Shown in pieces: positions 5,842-10,872 of a DNA stretch of 10,872 bases (positions within the stretch are counted from its first letter, which is position 1; each line of letters opens with the position of its first letter). The notes beneath the pieces are model-generated. The model was not told the origin of the DNA. It did not search any database and saw only the letters and a program-made list of their open reading frames with translations. Both the position numbers and the translations under genes were made by a program. This DNA is from Collinsella sp. (lineage in GTDB: Bacteria; Actinomycetota; Coriobacteriia; Coriobacteriales; Coriobacteriaceae): assembly GCA_019419405.1 (NCBI GenBank), contig DYAA01000051.1, positions 1-10,872 of the forward strand, given 5' to 3'.

Positions 5842-7221
5842 ATGAACACCGGGGAAATTGCGCGCATCGTCGGCGATCAGCGCACCTACTTTAAGACGCA
5901 CGCTACGTTTGATGTCGATGCTCGACGTCGCGCGCTCGTGAGTTTACGCGATGCGGTCCGGGCGCACGAGGCCGATATTGCCCATGCGCTCAAGACCGAT
6001 TTGGGAAAGTCGCATGACGAGGCATATATGTGCGAGATCGGCACGTCGCTTTCCGAGATTCGTCATCAGATTGCTCACGTGGTTCGATGGAGTCGTCCGC
6101 GCCTGCGTCCGTGCGATCTTGCCAACGCCGTGAGTGTGTGCAAAACGCAAGCCGTGCCCTATGGCGTCACGCTCATCATGGCGCCCTGGAACTACCCGTT
6201 TTTGCTGACGCTCGAGCCGCTCGCTGGCGCCCTTGCCGCAGGCAATACCGTCGTCATCAAGCCGAGTGCATATGCTCCGGCATCGAGCGCGGTGCTCAAG
6301 CAAATCTGTGAAGAGGCATTTGATCCGCGTCTGGTGACGGTTGTCGAGGGCGGGCGCGCCGAGAACGAAGCGTTGCTCGATGAGTGCTGGGACAAGATTT
6401 TCTTTACCGGTAGCGTTCCGGTCGGCAAACTCGTCATGGAGCGCGCAAGTAAAAACCTTGCGCCCGTGACGCTTGAGCTGGGCGGAAAGAGTCCCTGCAT
6501 CGTGGATGCGACGGCAAACTTGAAGGTTGCGGCACGGCGTATCGCCTTTGGTAAATGGCTCAACGTGGGGCAGACCTGCGTGGCGCCCGACTACCTGCTG
6601 GTCGATACGAGCGTGCACGACGAGCTGCTGGGCCTCATCAAGGAAGAGGTCCGTCGCATGTTTGGCGAGCACCCGCTCGATAACGAGGATTACGGGCATA
6701 TCGTCAACGCCAAACATTTTGCGCGCGTGCGTGGGCTGATCGATCCCGATAAGGTCGTGCTTGGAGGTGTCACGCGCGAGGCTTCGCTCAAGATCGAGCC
6801 GACGATTTTGGATGGCGTGGCCCCCGATGACGCCGTGATGCAGGAGGAGATCTTCGGCCCCATCTTGCCGGTACTGACGTTTGAGAACTTAGACGAGGCC
6901 GAAACGTTTATTACGGATCGTCCGACGCCGCTGGCCCTGTATATCTTTAGCCAGGACCGCGAGGTCCAGCAGCGCTTTGTGCGCTACGTGCCCTTTGGCG
7001 GCGGCTGTGTTAACGACACCATCATGCATCTGGCTACGAGCCATATGGGCTTTGGCGGCATGGGCGCGAGCGGCATGGGGCAGTACCATGGCCGCGAGAG
7101 CTTCGATGCGTTTAGCCACAAGAAGAGCATCGTGAACAAGGCAACCTGGCTGGACGTGCCGTTTCGGTATGCGCCCTACGCAAGCTGGAAGCACAAATTC
7201 GTGCGCATGTTTGTGCATTAG
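5842..7221 (+). CDS. Class 3 (ALDH3-type) aldehyde dehydrogenase
   Basis: This 459-residue NAD(P)-dependent enzyme oxidises aldehydes to acids. Visible motifs are APWNYPF (Asn117), VIKPS (Lys140), FTGS (188-191), LELGGKSP (general base Glu212), GQTCVAPDY (nucleophile Cys246), EEIFGPILPV (335-344) and MGFGGMGASGMGQYHG. The short length, absence of a CoA-acylating signature and the C-terminal stretch RYAPYASWKHKF place it in the ALDH3 branch (YwdH or coniferyl aldehyde dehydrogenase-like). AGGAGGG at 5832-5838 overlaps the previous gene's stop and the ATG follows three bases later, so translation is probably coupled. Together with the iron alcohol dehydrogenase it could run an alcohol-aldehyde-acid couple for fermentation balance or aldehyde detoxification. 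Confidence 0.95.
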   Translation: MNTGEIARIVGDQRTYFKTHATFDVDARRRALVSLRDAVRAHEADIAHALKTDLGKSHDEAYMCEIGTSLSEIRHQIAHVVRWSRPRLRPCDLANAVSVCKTQAVPYGVTLIMAPWNYPFLLTLEPLAGALAAGNTVVIKPSAYAPASSAVLKQICEEAFDPRLVTVVEGGRAENEALLDECWDKIFFTGSVPVGKLVMERASKNLAPVTLELGGKSPCIVDATANLKVAARRIAFGKWLNVGQTCVAPDYLLVDTSVHDELLGLIKEEVRRMFGEHPLDNEDYGHIVNAKHFARVRGLIDPDKVVLGGVTREASLKIEPTILDGVAPDDAVMQEEIFGPILPVLTFENLDEAETFITDRPTPLALYIFSQDREVQQRFVRYVPFGGGCVNDTIMHLATSHMGFGGMGASGMGQYHGRESFDAFSHKKSIVNKATWLDVPFRYAPYASWKHKFVRMFVH

Positions 7222-7222
7222 G

Positions 7223-7266
7223 AAATGGCAGGTAATACGAACAAGTGTTCCTATTACCTGCCATTT
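7223..7266 (+). terminator. Long hairpin terminator after the aldehyde dehydrogenase gene
   Basis: AAATGGCAGGTAATA (7223-7237) pairs perfectly with TATTACCTGCCATTT (7252-7266). After a C-C mismatch, GAACA and TGTTC pair again, so the element is an almost complete 44-base palindrome. It starts one base after the stop codon. The trailing TTT comes from the stem itself, so it may work in both directions. Its right arm also lies where the -35 box of the following small gene would be. Confidence 0.75.
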
Positions 7267-7298
7267 ACGTTAGACTACTGCCATGGGGTACGGATGGG

Positions 7299-7323
7299 CC
7301 AACTCCCTTTAGAAGGGAATTGG
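7299..7323 (+). promoter_or_regulatory. Stem-loop burying the ribosome-binding site of the 27-residue peptide
   Basis: CCAACTCCCTT (7299-7309) pairs with AAGGGAATTGG (7313-7323) with one mismatch and a three-base loop TAG. The Shine-Dalgarno AAGGGA (7313-7318) lies entirely in the stem, so ribosomes would be excluded until the RNA is processed or refolded. This arrangement is known from type I toxin mRNAs. Confidence 0.65.
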
Positions 7324-7324
7324 T

Positions 7325-7408
7325 ATGAACGTAAGCGATGTTATTTCGTTACTGGCGTTGTTAATCGCGGCTATCGAACTCGGCCTGTTTATCGGCCGAA
7401 TGAAATAG
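7325..7408 (+). CDS. 27-residue hydrophobic peptide, candidate type I (holin-like) toxin
   Basis: ATG 7325 opens a 27-codon frame ending in TAG at 7406-7408. The peptide begins MNVSDVISLLALLIAAI, is one membrane-spanning helix (about residues 6-23), and ends in the basic GRMK. Small single-helix peptides of this MxVSDVxxLL type occur widely in Firmicutes and relatives and are often labelled holin-like toxins; they act at the cell membrane and are held down by an antisense RNA. Supporting signs are AAGGGA six bases upstream buried in an 11-bp stem, a self-contained cassette between two terminator-like hairpins, and a possible minus-strand promoter downstream. No cargo or partner protein gene is attached. 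Toxicity is inference; a small membrane regulator is the alternative. Confidence 0.6.
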   Translation: MNVSDVISLLALLIAAIELGLFIGRMK

Positions 7409-7487
7409 CCGCCCCCGCGTAAGCGAAGACGGCCACTTCTCACGATGTAAACGTGCACTGGAGTTGGCAAGACCCGCTGCAACGGGT
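7408..7487 (+). terminator. 3' hairpins of the small peptide transcript
   Basis: Directly after the stop codon, GCCG (7408-7411) can pair with CGGC around an inner CGC-GTAA-GCG. Further on ACCCG (7472-7476) pairs with CGGGT (7483-7487) around CTGCAA, with GGC/GCC extending it beyond a bulge. Neither is followed by a T-run, so where the transcript ends is uncertain. Confidence 0.35.
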
Positions 7488-7643
7488 GCCATCCGTGCCT
7501 CTATCTTATCTGCAAGCGCTCTGTCTCGCAAGCGTTGCGGCAACTGGGTGAAAGGCGCGAGCGGGTGAATTCGTGTCCGCACGGGCCCGTAAACTTCTCA
7601 GTAAGGTTAAGCGCCGGTTTATCCGGCCGTTAGAGGAGCTGCC
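7409..7643. other. Spacer between the small peptide gene and the HIRAN gene
   Basis: These 235 bases hold no protein gene I can support. They contain the hairpins and possible antisense promoter listed separately, a 10-base palindrome ACGGGCCCGT (7581-7590), and a hairpin GCCGG-TTTAT-CCGGC (7613-7627) just before the HIRAN ribosome-binding site. I find no clear promoter for the HIRAN gene. The minus-strand frame across 7361-7582 has no family character. Confidence 0.5.
7503..7531 (-). promoter_or_regulatory. Candidate promoter of an antisense RNA to the peptide gene
   Basis: On the minus strand TTGCGA (7531-7526) and TAAGAT (7508-7503) are 17 bases apart, each matching the sigma-70 consensus at four of six positions. 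A transcript would start near 7496, pass through the ACCCG hairpin in complement, and run across the 3' end of the peptide gene. This is the layout of type I antitoxin RNAs such as RatA. The evidence is promoter likeness and position only. Confidence 0.3.
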
Positions 7644-7970
7644 ATGTACGAGCCTTCACGTGTTCTTTTGTCGTTTCATATCGCAGGATTTCAGTATGCC
7701 GACGGTGCCTTGGTCCTGGGCGATCTTAAGGTCGGCGATAAGCTGACGCTGTGTGCCGAGCGCGATAATCCCCATGACCCTGAGGCGGTTGCGATCTATT
7801 ACGGCAACACCAAGCTCGGCTATGTTCCGGGAAACGGGGTCGGCCCGCTATCCGTGATGATGCATTATGGACACGAGGGTGTATTTGAGGCGCGCGTGCA
7901 GCAGGTTGCCCCCGAGCGTAGCCCGTGGCACCAGGTGCGCGTTGGCCTCTACGTGGTGGATGCTCGCTAG
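7644..7970 (+). CDS. HIRAN-domain protein
   Basis: This 108-residue protein is nearly all one HIRAN domain: FHIAGFQYADG (11-21), a beta strand ending GDKLTLCAER, the signature RDNPHDPEAVAIYY (40-53) and LGYVPG (58-63), then FEARVQQV. HIRAN domains bind DNA ends or single-stranded 3' ends. In large proteins (HLTF, Rad5) they are fused to helicases; in bacteria they also occur alone, as here, and their role is mostly unknown. AGAGGAG ends five bases before the ATG. The stop is 18 bases before the next small gene, which has its own strong Shine-Dalgarno, so the two are likely one transcript. No signal peptide or membrane segment. Confidence 0.85.
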   Translation: MYEPSRVLLSFHIAGFQYADGALVLGDLKVGDKLTLCAERDNPHDPEAVAIYYGNTKLGYVPGNGVGPLSVMMHYGHEGVFEARVQQVAPERSPWHQVRVGLYVVDAR

Positions 7971-7988
7971 TCGGTAAGGGAGGCTGCC

Positions 7989-8168
7989 ATGTTTGATGAC
8001 GATGGCCTGTTCGATCTGACGGATGACCCGTTTGAGTGGGATATGCTGCTCGACGATGATGAGCTGGAGCAGGACCGTAAGAAGCGGCAGGACAAGAAAA
8101 CTCAGGGTGACGCTTCGAAAAAGCAAGACAAGCGCCGCCGCGGACTGTTCGGCGGGCTCTTTGGATAA
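7989..8168 (+). CDS. 59-residue protein with acidic head, basic middle and GLFGGLFG tail
   Basis: I do not recognise this gene. ATG 7989 follows AAGGGAGG at a good distance, and the 60-codon frame ends with TAA at 8166-8168. Residues 1-29 are strongly acidic with aromatic and leucine residues (MFDDDGLFDL, DDPFEWDML, DDDELEQD). Residues 30-51 are rich in Lys, Arg and Gln (RKKRQDKK through DKRRR), and the end is RGLFGGLFG, a short glycine-hydrophobic tail. The acidic part suggests a protein or nucleic-acid mimic or a flexible binder, and the tail a membrane or partner contact; both are guesses. It lies 18 bases after the HIRAN gene in the same direction, so it probably shares its transcript. 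Composition and codons match the neighbours, which supports a real gene. Confidence 0.7.
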   Translation: MFDDDGLFDLTDDPFEWDMLLDDDELEQDRKKRQDKKTQGDASKKQDKRRRGLFGGLFG

Positions 8169-8188
8169 CCGCCGCATCGCTGCGTCTG

Positions 8189-8194
8189 TATACT
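8189..8194 (+). promoter_or_regulatory. Candidate -10 box before the metallophosphoesterase gene
   Basis: TATACT matches the -10 consensus at five of six positions, 40 bases before the start codon. No clear -35 box is present at normal spacing, so the gene may also be read from the HIRAN operon upstream; no terminator separates them. Confidence 0.3.
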
Positions 8195-8234
8195 TAGCAC
8201 GAGTTGAACACGTTGCGAAATGAGGACAGAGACG

Positions 8235-8780
8235 ATGATGTGGTTTACCGCCGACCTGCACCTGGGCGACACGAATATCCTGCACGACATGGACCGGCCA
8301 TTTGGCTCGGTCGAGGAGATGAACCGCAAGGTCATCGATGCCGTGAATGAGTGCGTGGCGGCGGACGACCGTCTCTATATCTTGGGAGACTTTACCTATC
8401 GTTTGCCCCTGGCGGATGCTGTGCGCCTGCGCGAGCGCATCGAATGTCAGAACGTAACGCTCATCCGTGGCAACCATGACGGTGACTGGGAAGATCCAGC
8501 TGCGCCCCAAATCTGGGAAGACGTGCGTGATTACCTGGAGATTGCTCCCGGCTATGCCAAGGGCCATCGCCTGGTGTTGAGCCATTACCCCATGCTCAGC
8601 TGGAATGGCAAGGCGCGTGGCGCCATCATGCTGCACGGGCATATCCACAGCAGGGGAGACCGCACCAACGCGCGCAACTGCGATCGCGAGCGCCCCATTT
8701 ATCGCTACGATGTGGGCCTCGACGCCAACGAGTACAAGCCCGTAAGCCGAGACCAGATCTTGAGCTTCTTTGGACTGTAA
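8235..8780 (+). CDS. Calcineurin-like metallophosphoesterase
   Basis: This 181-residue protein has all the motifs of the two-metal phosphoesterase fold: Asp7 and His9 in ADLHLGD, Asp52 in LGDFTY, Asn80 and His81 in RGNHD, His117 in SHYP, and His136 and His138 in HGHIHS. It is the compact single-domain form (often called phosphoesterase or phosphohydrolase) found in many bacteria and phages. Its substrate cannot be told; phosphodiesters, nucleotides and RNA ends are all known in the superfamily. Of three nearby ATGs (8220, 8235, 8238) I prefer 8235, eight bases after GAGGA; using 8238 changes one residue. The gene is closed by a GGGGAC element and a strong terminator. Confidence 0.9.
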   Translation: MMWFTADLHLGDTNILHDMDRPFGSVEEMNRKVIDAVNECVAADDRLYILGDFTYRLPLADAVRLRERIECQNVTLIRGNHDGDWEDPAAPQIWEDVRDYLEIAPGYAKGHRLVLSHYPMLSWNGKARGAIMLHGHIHSRGDRTNARNCDRERPIYRYDVGLDANEYKPVSRDQILSFFGL

Positions 8781-8798
8781 TTCTCGAACCGTCACACA

Positions 8799-8835
8799 AA
8801 CCGCCACAAAGGGGACAGGCACCTTTGTGGTGGTT
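8799..8835 (+). repeat. GGGGAC-core hairpin element C
   Basis: AACCGCCACAAA (8799-8810) pairs with TTTGTGGTGGTT (8824-8835) with one G-U pair. The 13-base loop 8811-8823 is GGGGACAGGCACC. Arm, loop length and the position of GGGGAC match the element at 597-623 and, with one extra G, that at 497-536. The outer motif AACC is shared with element A. It lies between a stop codon and its terminator. Confidence 0.65.
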
Positions 8836-8837
8836 CT

Positions 8838-8872
8838 GGCGCTGTTGCTATTATGGCGGCGGCGTCTTTTTT
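8838..8872 (+). terminator. Intrinsic terminator of the metallophosphoesterase gene
   Basis: Bases 8838-8849 (GGCGCTGTTGCT) pair with 8855-8866 (GGCGGCGGCGTC) over 12 positions, five of them G-U pairs, with loop ATTAT. Six T follow directly (8867-8872). The G-U pairs make it easy to miss on the DNA. Confidence 0.75.
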
Positions 8873-8930
8873 GTCCGTGCGGCGCGGTAGAGTGTAAGCG
8901 GTTGAAATTTGCGTCCATCGAGGAGCTGCT

Positions 8931-10688
8931 ATGAACGAGATCAAGTGCCCGCATTGTGGCGAAGTTTTTAAGGTCGATGCGTCTGGCTATGCGGACATCG
9001 TCAAGCAAGTGCGCAATGCCGAGTTTTCGCGCGACCTGGATGAGCGTGTGAAGGCAGTCCAGCGCGAGGGCGAGCAGGCGCTGGAGCTTGAGCGCTCGCG
9101 TTCGACGGCTGCCTTGCAAAAGGCAGATTCTCAGCGCAACGCTCAACTTGTCGAGCAGAAGAACGCCGCGGAGCAGAAGCTGGCACAAGAGGTTGCCAAG
9201 CGCGACGCTGAGCTTGCCGAGCTGCGCGCCAAGCTCGAGGGCGCTGCCACAGAGCGCGAGAGCGCAAGTCAGCGCGCGGCGGTTGAGGCCCGTGCCGATG
9301 CTCAAAAGGAAAACGCCGAGCTTCAGCGAGAAATCGACAATTTGCGTGCGCAGCTGGAGCGCAAAGATGACGAAGCCAAGCTCGTCGAGTCGGTGGCGCG
9401 CAATGCTGCTCAAAACGATTTGGCTGCACGTGATGCTCAGATTGCCGAGCTGCAGGCCAGGCTTGCCGCGGCGGACAAGGCCCAGGAGATGGCGCTTGCC
9501 GCTGCCGCGGCAGAGTCGCAGCGCGAGCTCGATGCTGCTCGCGGTGAAGCTGAGCGCGCGCTTGCTGACTACCGCGCGACGGTACAGGAGAAGTTTTCCG
9601 CCGCAAAGGCACAATCTGAGCAAGAGGCCGAGGGTCTGCGTGCCCAGTTGCGCGAGCAGGAACTGATGGCAAAAATGAACCTGTCGGAGGCGGTCGCCGC
9701 GGTGGAGCGAGAGCGCGATGAGGCACGTGCCAAGCTGACGAGCGAGCTGGCGGTGCGCGATTCTCGCGAGGAACAGGCCAAGGCGGCACACGAGCTCGAG
9801 CTTGCGCAGGCCAAGCGCGCGAGCGATGACCTGATTCGCTACAAGGATGAAGAGATTGAGCGCCTTAAGGACATGAAGGTCCGCCTGTCCACCAAGATGG
9901 TGGGCGAGTCGCTCGAGCAGCACTGCGAGACCGAGTTTAACCGTCTGCGCATGACGGCGTTTCCTAACGCGTACTTCGAGAAAGACAACGATGCGTCCGA
10001 GGGTACCAAGGGCGACTTTATCTTCCGCGAGTGCGACGCGAGCGGCAACGAGGTCATTTCGATTATGTTCGAGATGAAAAACGAGAACGACGAGACTGCG
10101 ACCAAGCACAAAAACGAGGACTTCTTTAAGAAGCTCGATCACGATCGTCGCCAGAAAGGCTGTGAGTACGCGGTGCTCTGCACGCTACTCGAGCCCGAGA
10201 GCGAGCTCTATAACGCAGGGATAGTCGACGTGAGCTATCGCTACGAGAAGATGTACGTGATTCGCCCACAGTTTTTCATTCCCATGATTACACTTCTTCG
10301 CAACGCCGCCATGGGTTCGCTGCGCTATAAGCAGGAGCTAGCGGAGTACAAACAGCAGAATATCGACGTCACGAACTTCGAAGCCAAGATGGAAAAGTTC
10401 AAGAACGATTTCGGTCGCAACTACGAGATCGCGAGCCGCAAGTTCCAAACGGCGATCGATGAGATTGACAAGACGATTAGTCATCTGCAGAAAACCAAGG
10501 AAGCGTTGCTGTCCTCCGAGAACAATCTGCGCCTGGCCAACAAGAAAGCCGACGATCTTACCATTCGCAAGCTCACGTGGGGTAACAAGACCATGAAGGC
10601 AGCGTTTGACGAGGCACGCGGGGCTGCGCCAGAGACAAACGATGAGCCCGCCGAGGCGGATTCGTATGAGGTCGAGGATGCCGAGTAA
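8931..10688 (+). CDS. DUF2130 protein: coiled coil plus nuclease-like domain
   Basis: This 585-residue cytoplasmic protein starts with a half zinc ribbon (CPHCG, Cys6 and Cys9; no second Cys pair nearby). A long charged coiled coil runs over about residues 30-315, rich in Ala, Glu, Arg and Gln. Residues about 316-460 are the DUF2130 domain: [46 protein letters not shown], then [14 protein letters not shown] and [10 protein letters not shown]. Asp362 (GDF) with Glu381 and Lys383 (EMK) has the spacing of a PD-(D/E)xK nuclease core, so DNA cleavage or binding is a reasonable inference. A second coiled coil (about 465-545) and an acidic tail end the protein. The function is not established. GAGGAG stands five bases before the ATG. 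Confidence 0.88.
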   Translation: MNEIKCPHCGEVFKVDASGYADIVKQVRNAEFSRDLDERVKAVQREGEQALELERSRSTAALQKADSQRNAQLVEQKNAAEQKLAQEVAKRDAELAELRAKLEGAATERESASQRAAVEARADAQKENAELQREIDNLRAQLERKDDEAKLVESVARNAAQNDLAARDAQIAELQARLAAADKAQEMALAAAAAESQRELDAARGEAERALADYRATVQEKFSAAKAQSEQEAEGLRAQLREQELMAKMNLSEAVAAVERERDEARAKLTSELAVRDSREEQAKAAHELELAQAKRASDDLIRYKDEEIERLKDMKVRLSTKMVGESLEQHCETEFNRLRMTAFPNAYFEKDNDASEGTKGDFIFRECDASGNEVISIMFEMKNENDETATKHKNEDFFKKLDHDRRQKGCEYAVLCTLLEPESELYNAGIVDVSYRYEKMYVIRPQFFIPMITLLRNAAMGSLRYKQELAEYKQQNIDVTNFEAKMEKFKNDFGRNYEIASRKFQTAIDEIDKTISHLQKTKEALLSSENNLRLANKKADDLTIRKLTWGNKTMKAAFDEARGAAPETNDEPAEADSYEVEDAE

Positions 10689-10706
10689 GGCATAGCGTAT
10701 AGTGCA

Positions 10707-10744
10707 AAAGCGGGCCGCTGGCGATATTGCCAACGGCCCCGTTT
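10707..10744 (+). terminator. Bidirectional terminator between convergent genes
   Basis: GGGCCG (10712-10717) pairs with CGGCCC (10734-10739), then after one mismatch TGGC pairs with GCCA around GATATT. The plus side is followed by CGTTTC. The minus side is followed by GCTTTT (from AAAAGC at 10707-10712), so it can serve both the DUF2130 gene and the gene coming from the right. Confidence 0.75.
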
Positions 10745-10766
10745 CATTTCGTTCCAGTATGTACGA

Positions 10767-10872
10767 CTAGTCCTCGATCAAATCTTCGATAAAGCCGACA
10801 CGGTAGTTCTTGAAGATGACCTCGCCACCGTCTTGCGTGGCGTCCAGATCGACATCGCCCATGATGCCAAAG
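10767..10872 (-). CDS. C-terminal end of an unrecognised protein, cut by the right edge
   Basis: A minus-strand frame is open from the right edge to a TAG at 10769-10767. The last 34 residues include MGDVDLDATQDGGEVIFKN and end RVGFIEDLIED. An acidic, soluble C-terminus facing a shared terminator fits a real gene convergent with the DUF2130 gene. The fragment is too short to assign a family, and the internal Met four residues in is probably not the start. Confidence 0.55.
   Translation of the reverse strand, partial: FGIMGDVDLDATQDGGEVIFKNYRVGFIEDLIED

Noticed and set aside
5842..7221. Possible CoA-acylating aldehyde dehydrogenase
   Set aside because: The sequence has the ALDH3 length and motifs with Glu212 and Cys246 and lacks features of AdhE- or EutE-type enzymes.
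7848..10142. A 764-codon minus-strand frame opposite the HIRAN, phosphoesterase and DUF2130 genes
   Set aside because: It spans three well-supported plus-strand genes and a terminator; its Leu/Ala/Arg/His composition is what codon bias gives on the opposite strand.

Overview
This window looks like a chromosomal stretch from an anaerobic, high-GC Gram-positive bacterium, most likely one of the Coriobacteriia (Collinsella-like). That placement is an inference from several things together: GC-rich codon use, strong purine Shine-Dalgarno sites, a PdxS/PdxT vitamin B6 pair beside a MocR-type regulator, a rubrerythrin with its rubredoxin domain at the N-terminus, and an iron alcohol dehydrogenase paired with an aldehyde dehydrogenase. 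No 16S or other phylogenetic marker is present, so the genus is not proven.

Layout from left to right. (1) 1-251 is the Arg-Gly-Gly-rich end of a protein cut by the window edge, probably a DEAD-box RNA helicase. (2) 252-664 is a gene-poor spacer holding hairpins and short palindromic elements with a GGGGAC core. (3) pdxT and pdxS lie on the minus strand and form the pyridoxal 5'-phosphate synthase operon. They are divergent from a plus-strand MocR/PdxR-type regulator. (4) A minus-strand reverse-type rubrerythrin is divergent from a plus-strand iron alcohol dehydrogenase and aldehyde dehydrogenase operon. The shared intergenic region carries two palindromes resembling Rex (NADH/NAD+ sensor) operators. 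(5) A strong hairpin terminator is followed by a 27-residue hydrophobic peptide gene whose ribosome-binding site is buried in a stem. This is a candidate type I toxin, with a possible antisense promoter downstream. (6) A HIRAN-domain protein and a 59-residue charged protein form a short operon. They are followed by a calcineurin-like metallophosphoesterase, another GGGGAC element with a clear intrinsic terminator, and a large coiled-coil DUF2130 protein with a nuclease-like motif. (7) A convergent minus-strand gene is cut by the right edge.

How the genes work together. PdxS and PdxT make PLP, and the neighbouring MocR protein, itself a PLP-binding fold, probably senses it. The rubrerythrin and the alcohol/aldehyde dehydrogenases all handle reducing power in an anaerobe, which fits a redox-sensing operator between them. 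HIRAN, metallophosphoesterase and DUF2130 are all families associated with nucleic acids or phosphoesters, but joint function is not shown.

The items most worth following are the type I toxin candidate, the pair of Rex-like operators and the GGGGAC hairpin family.
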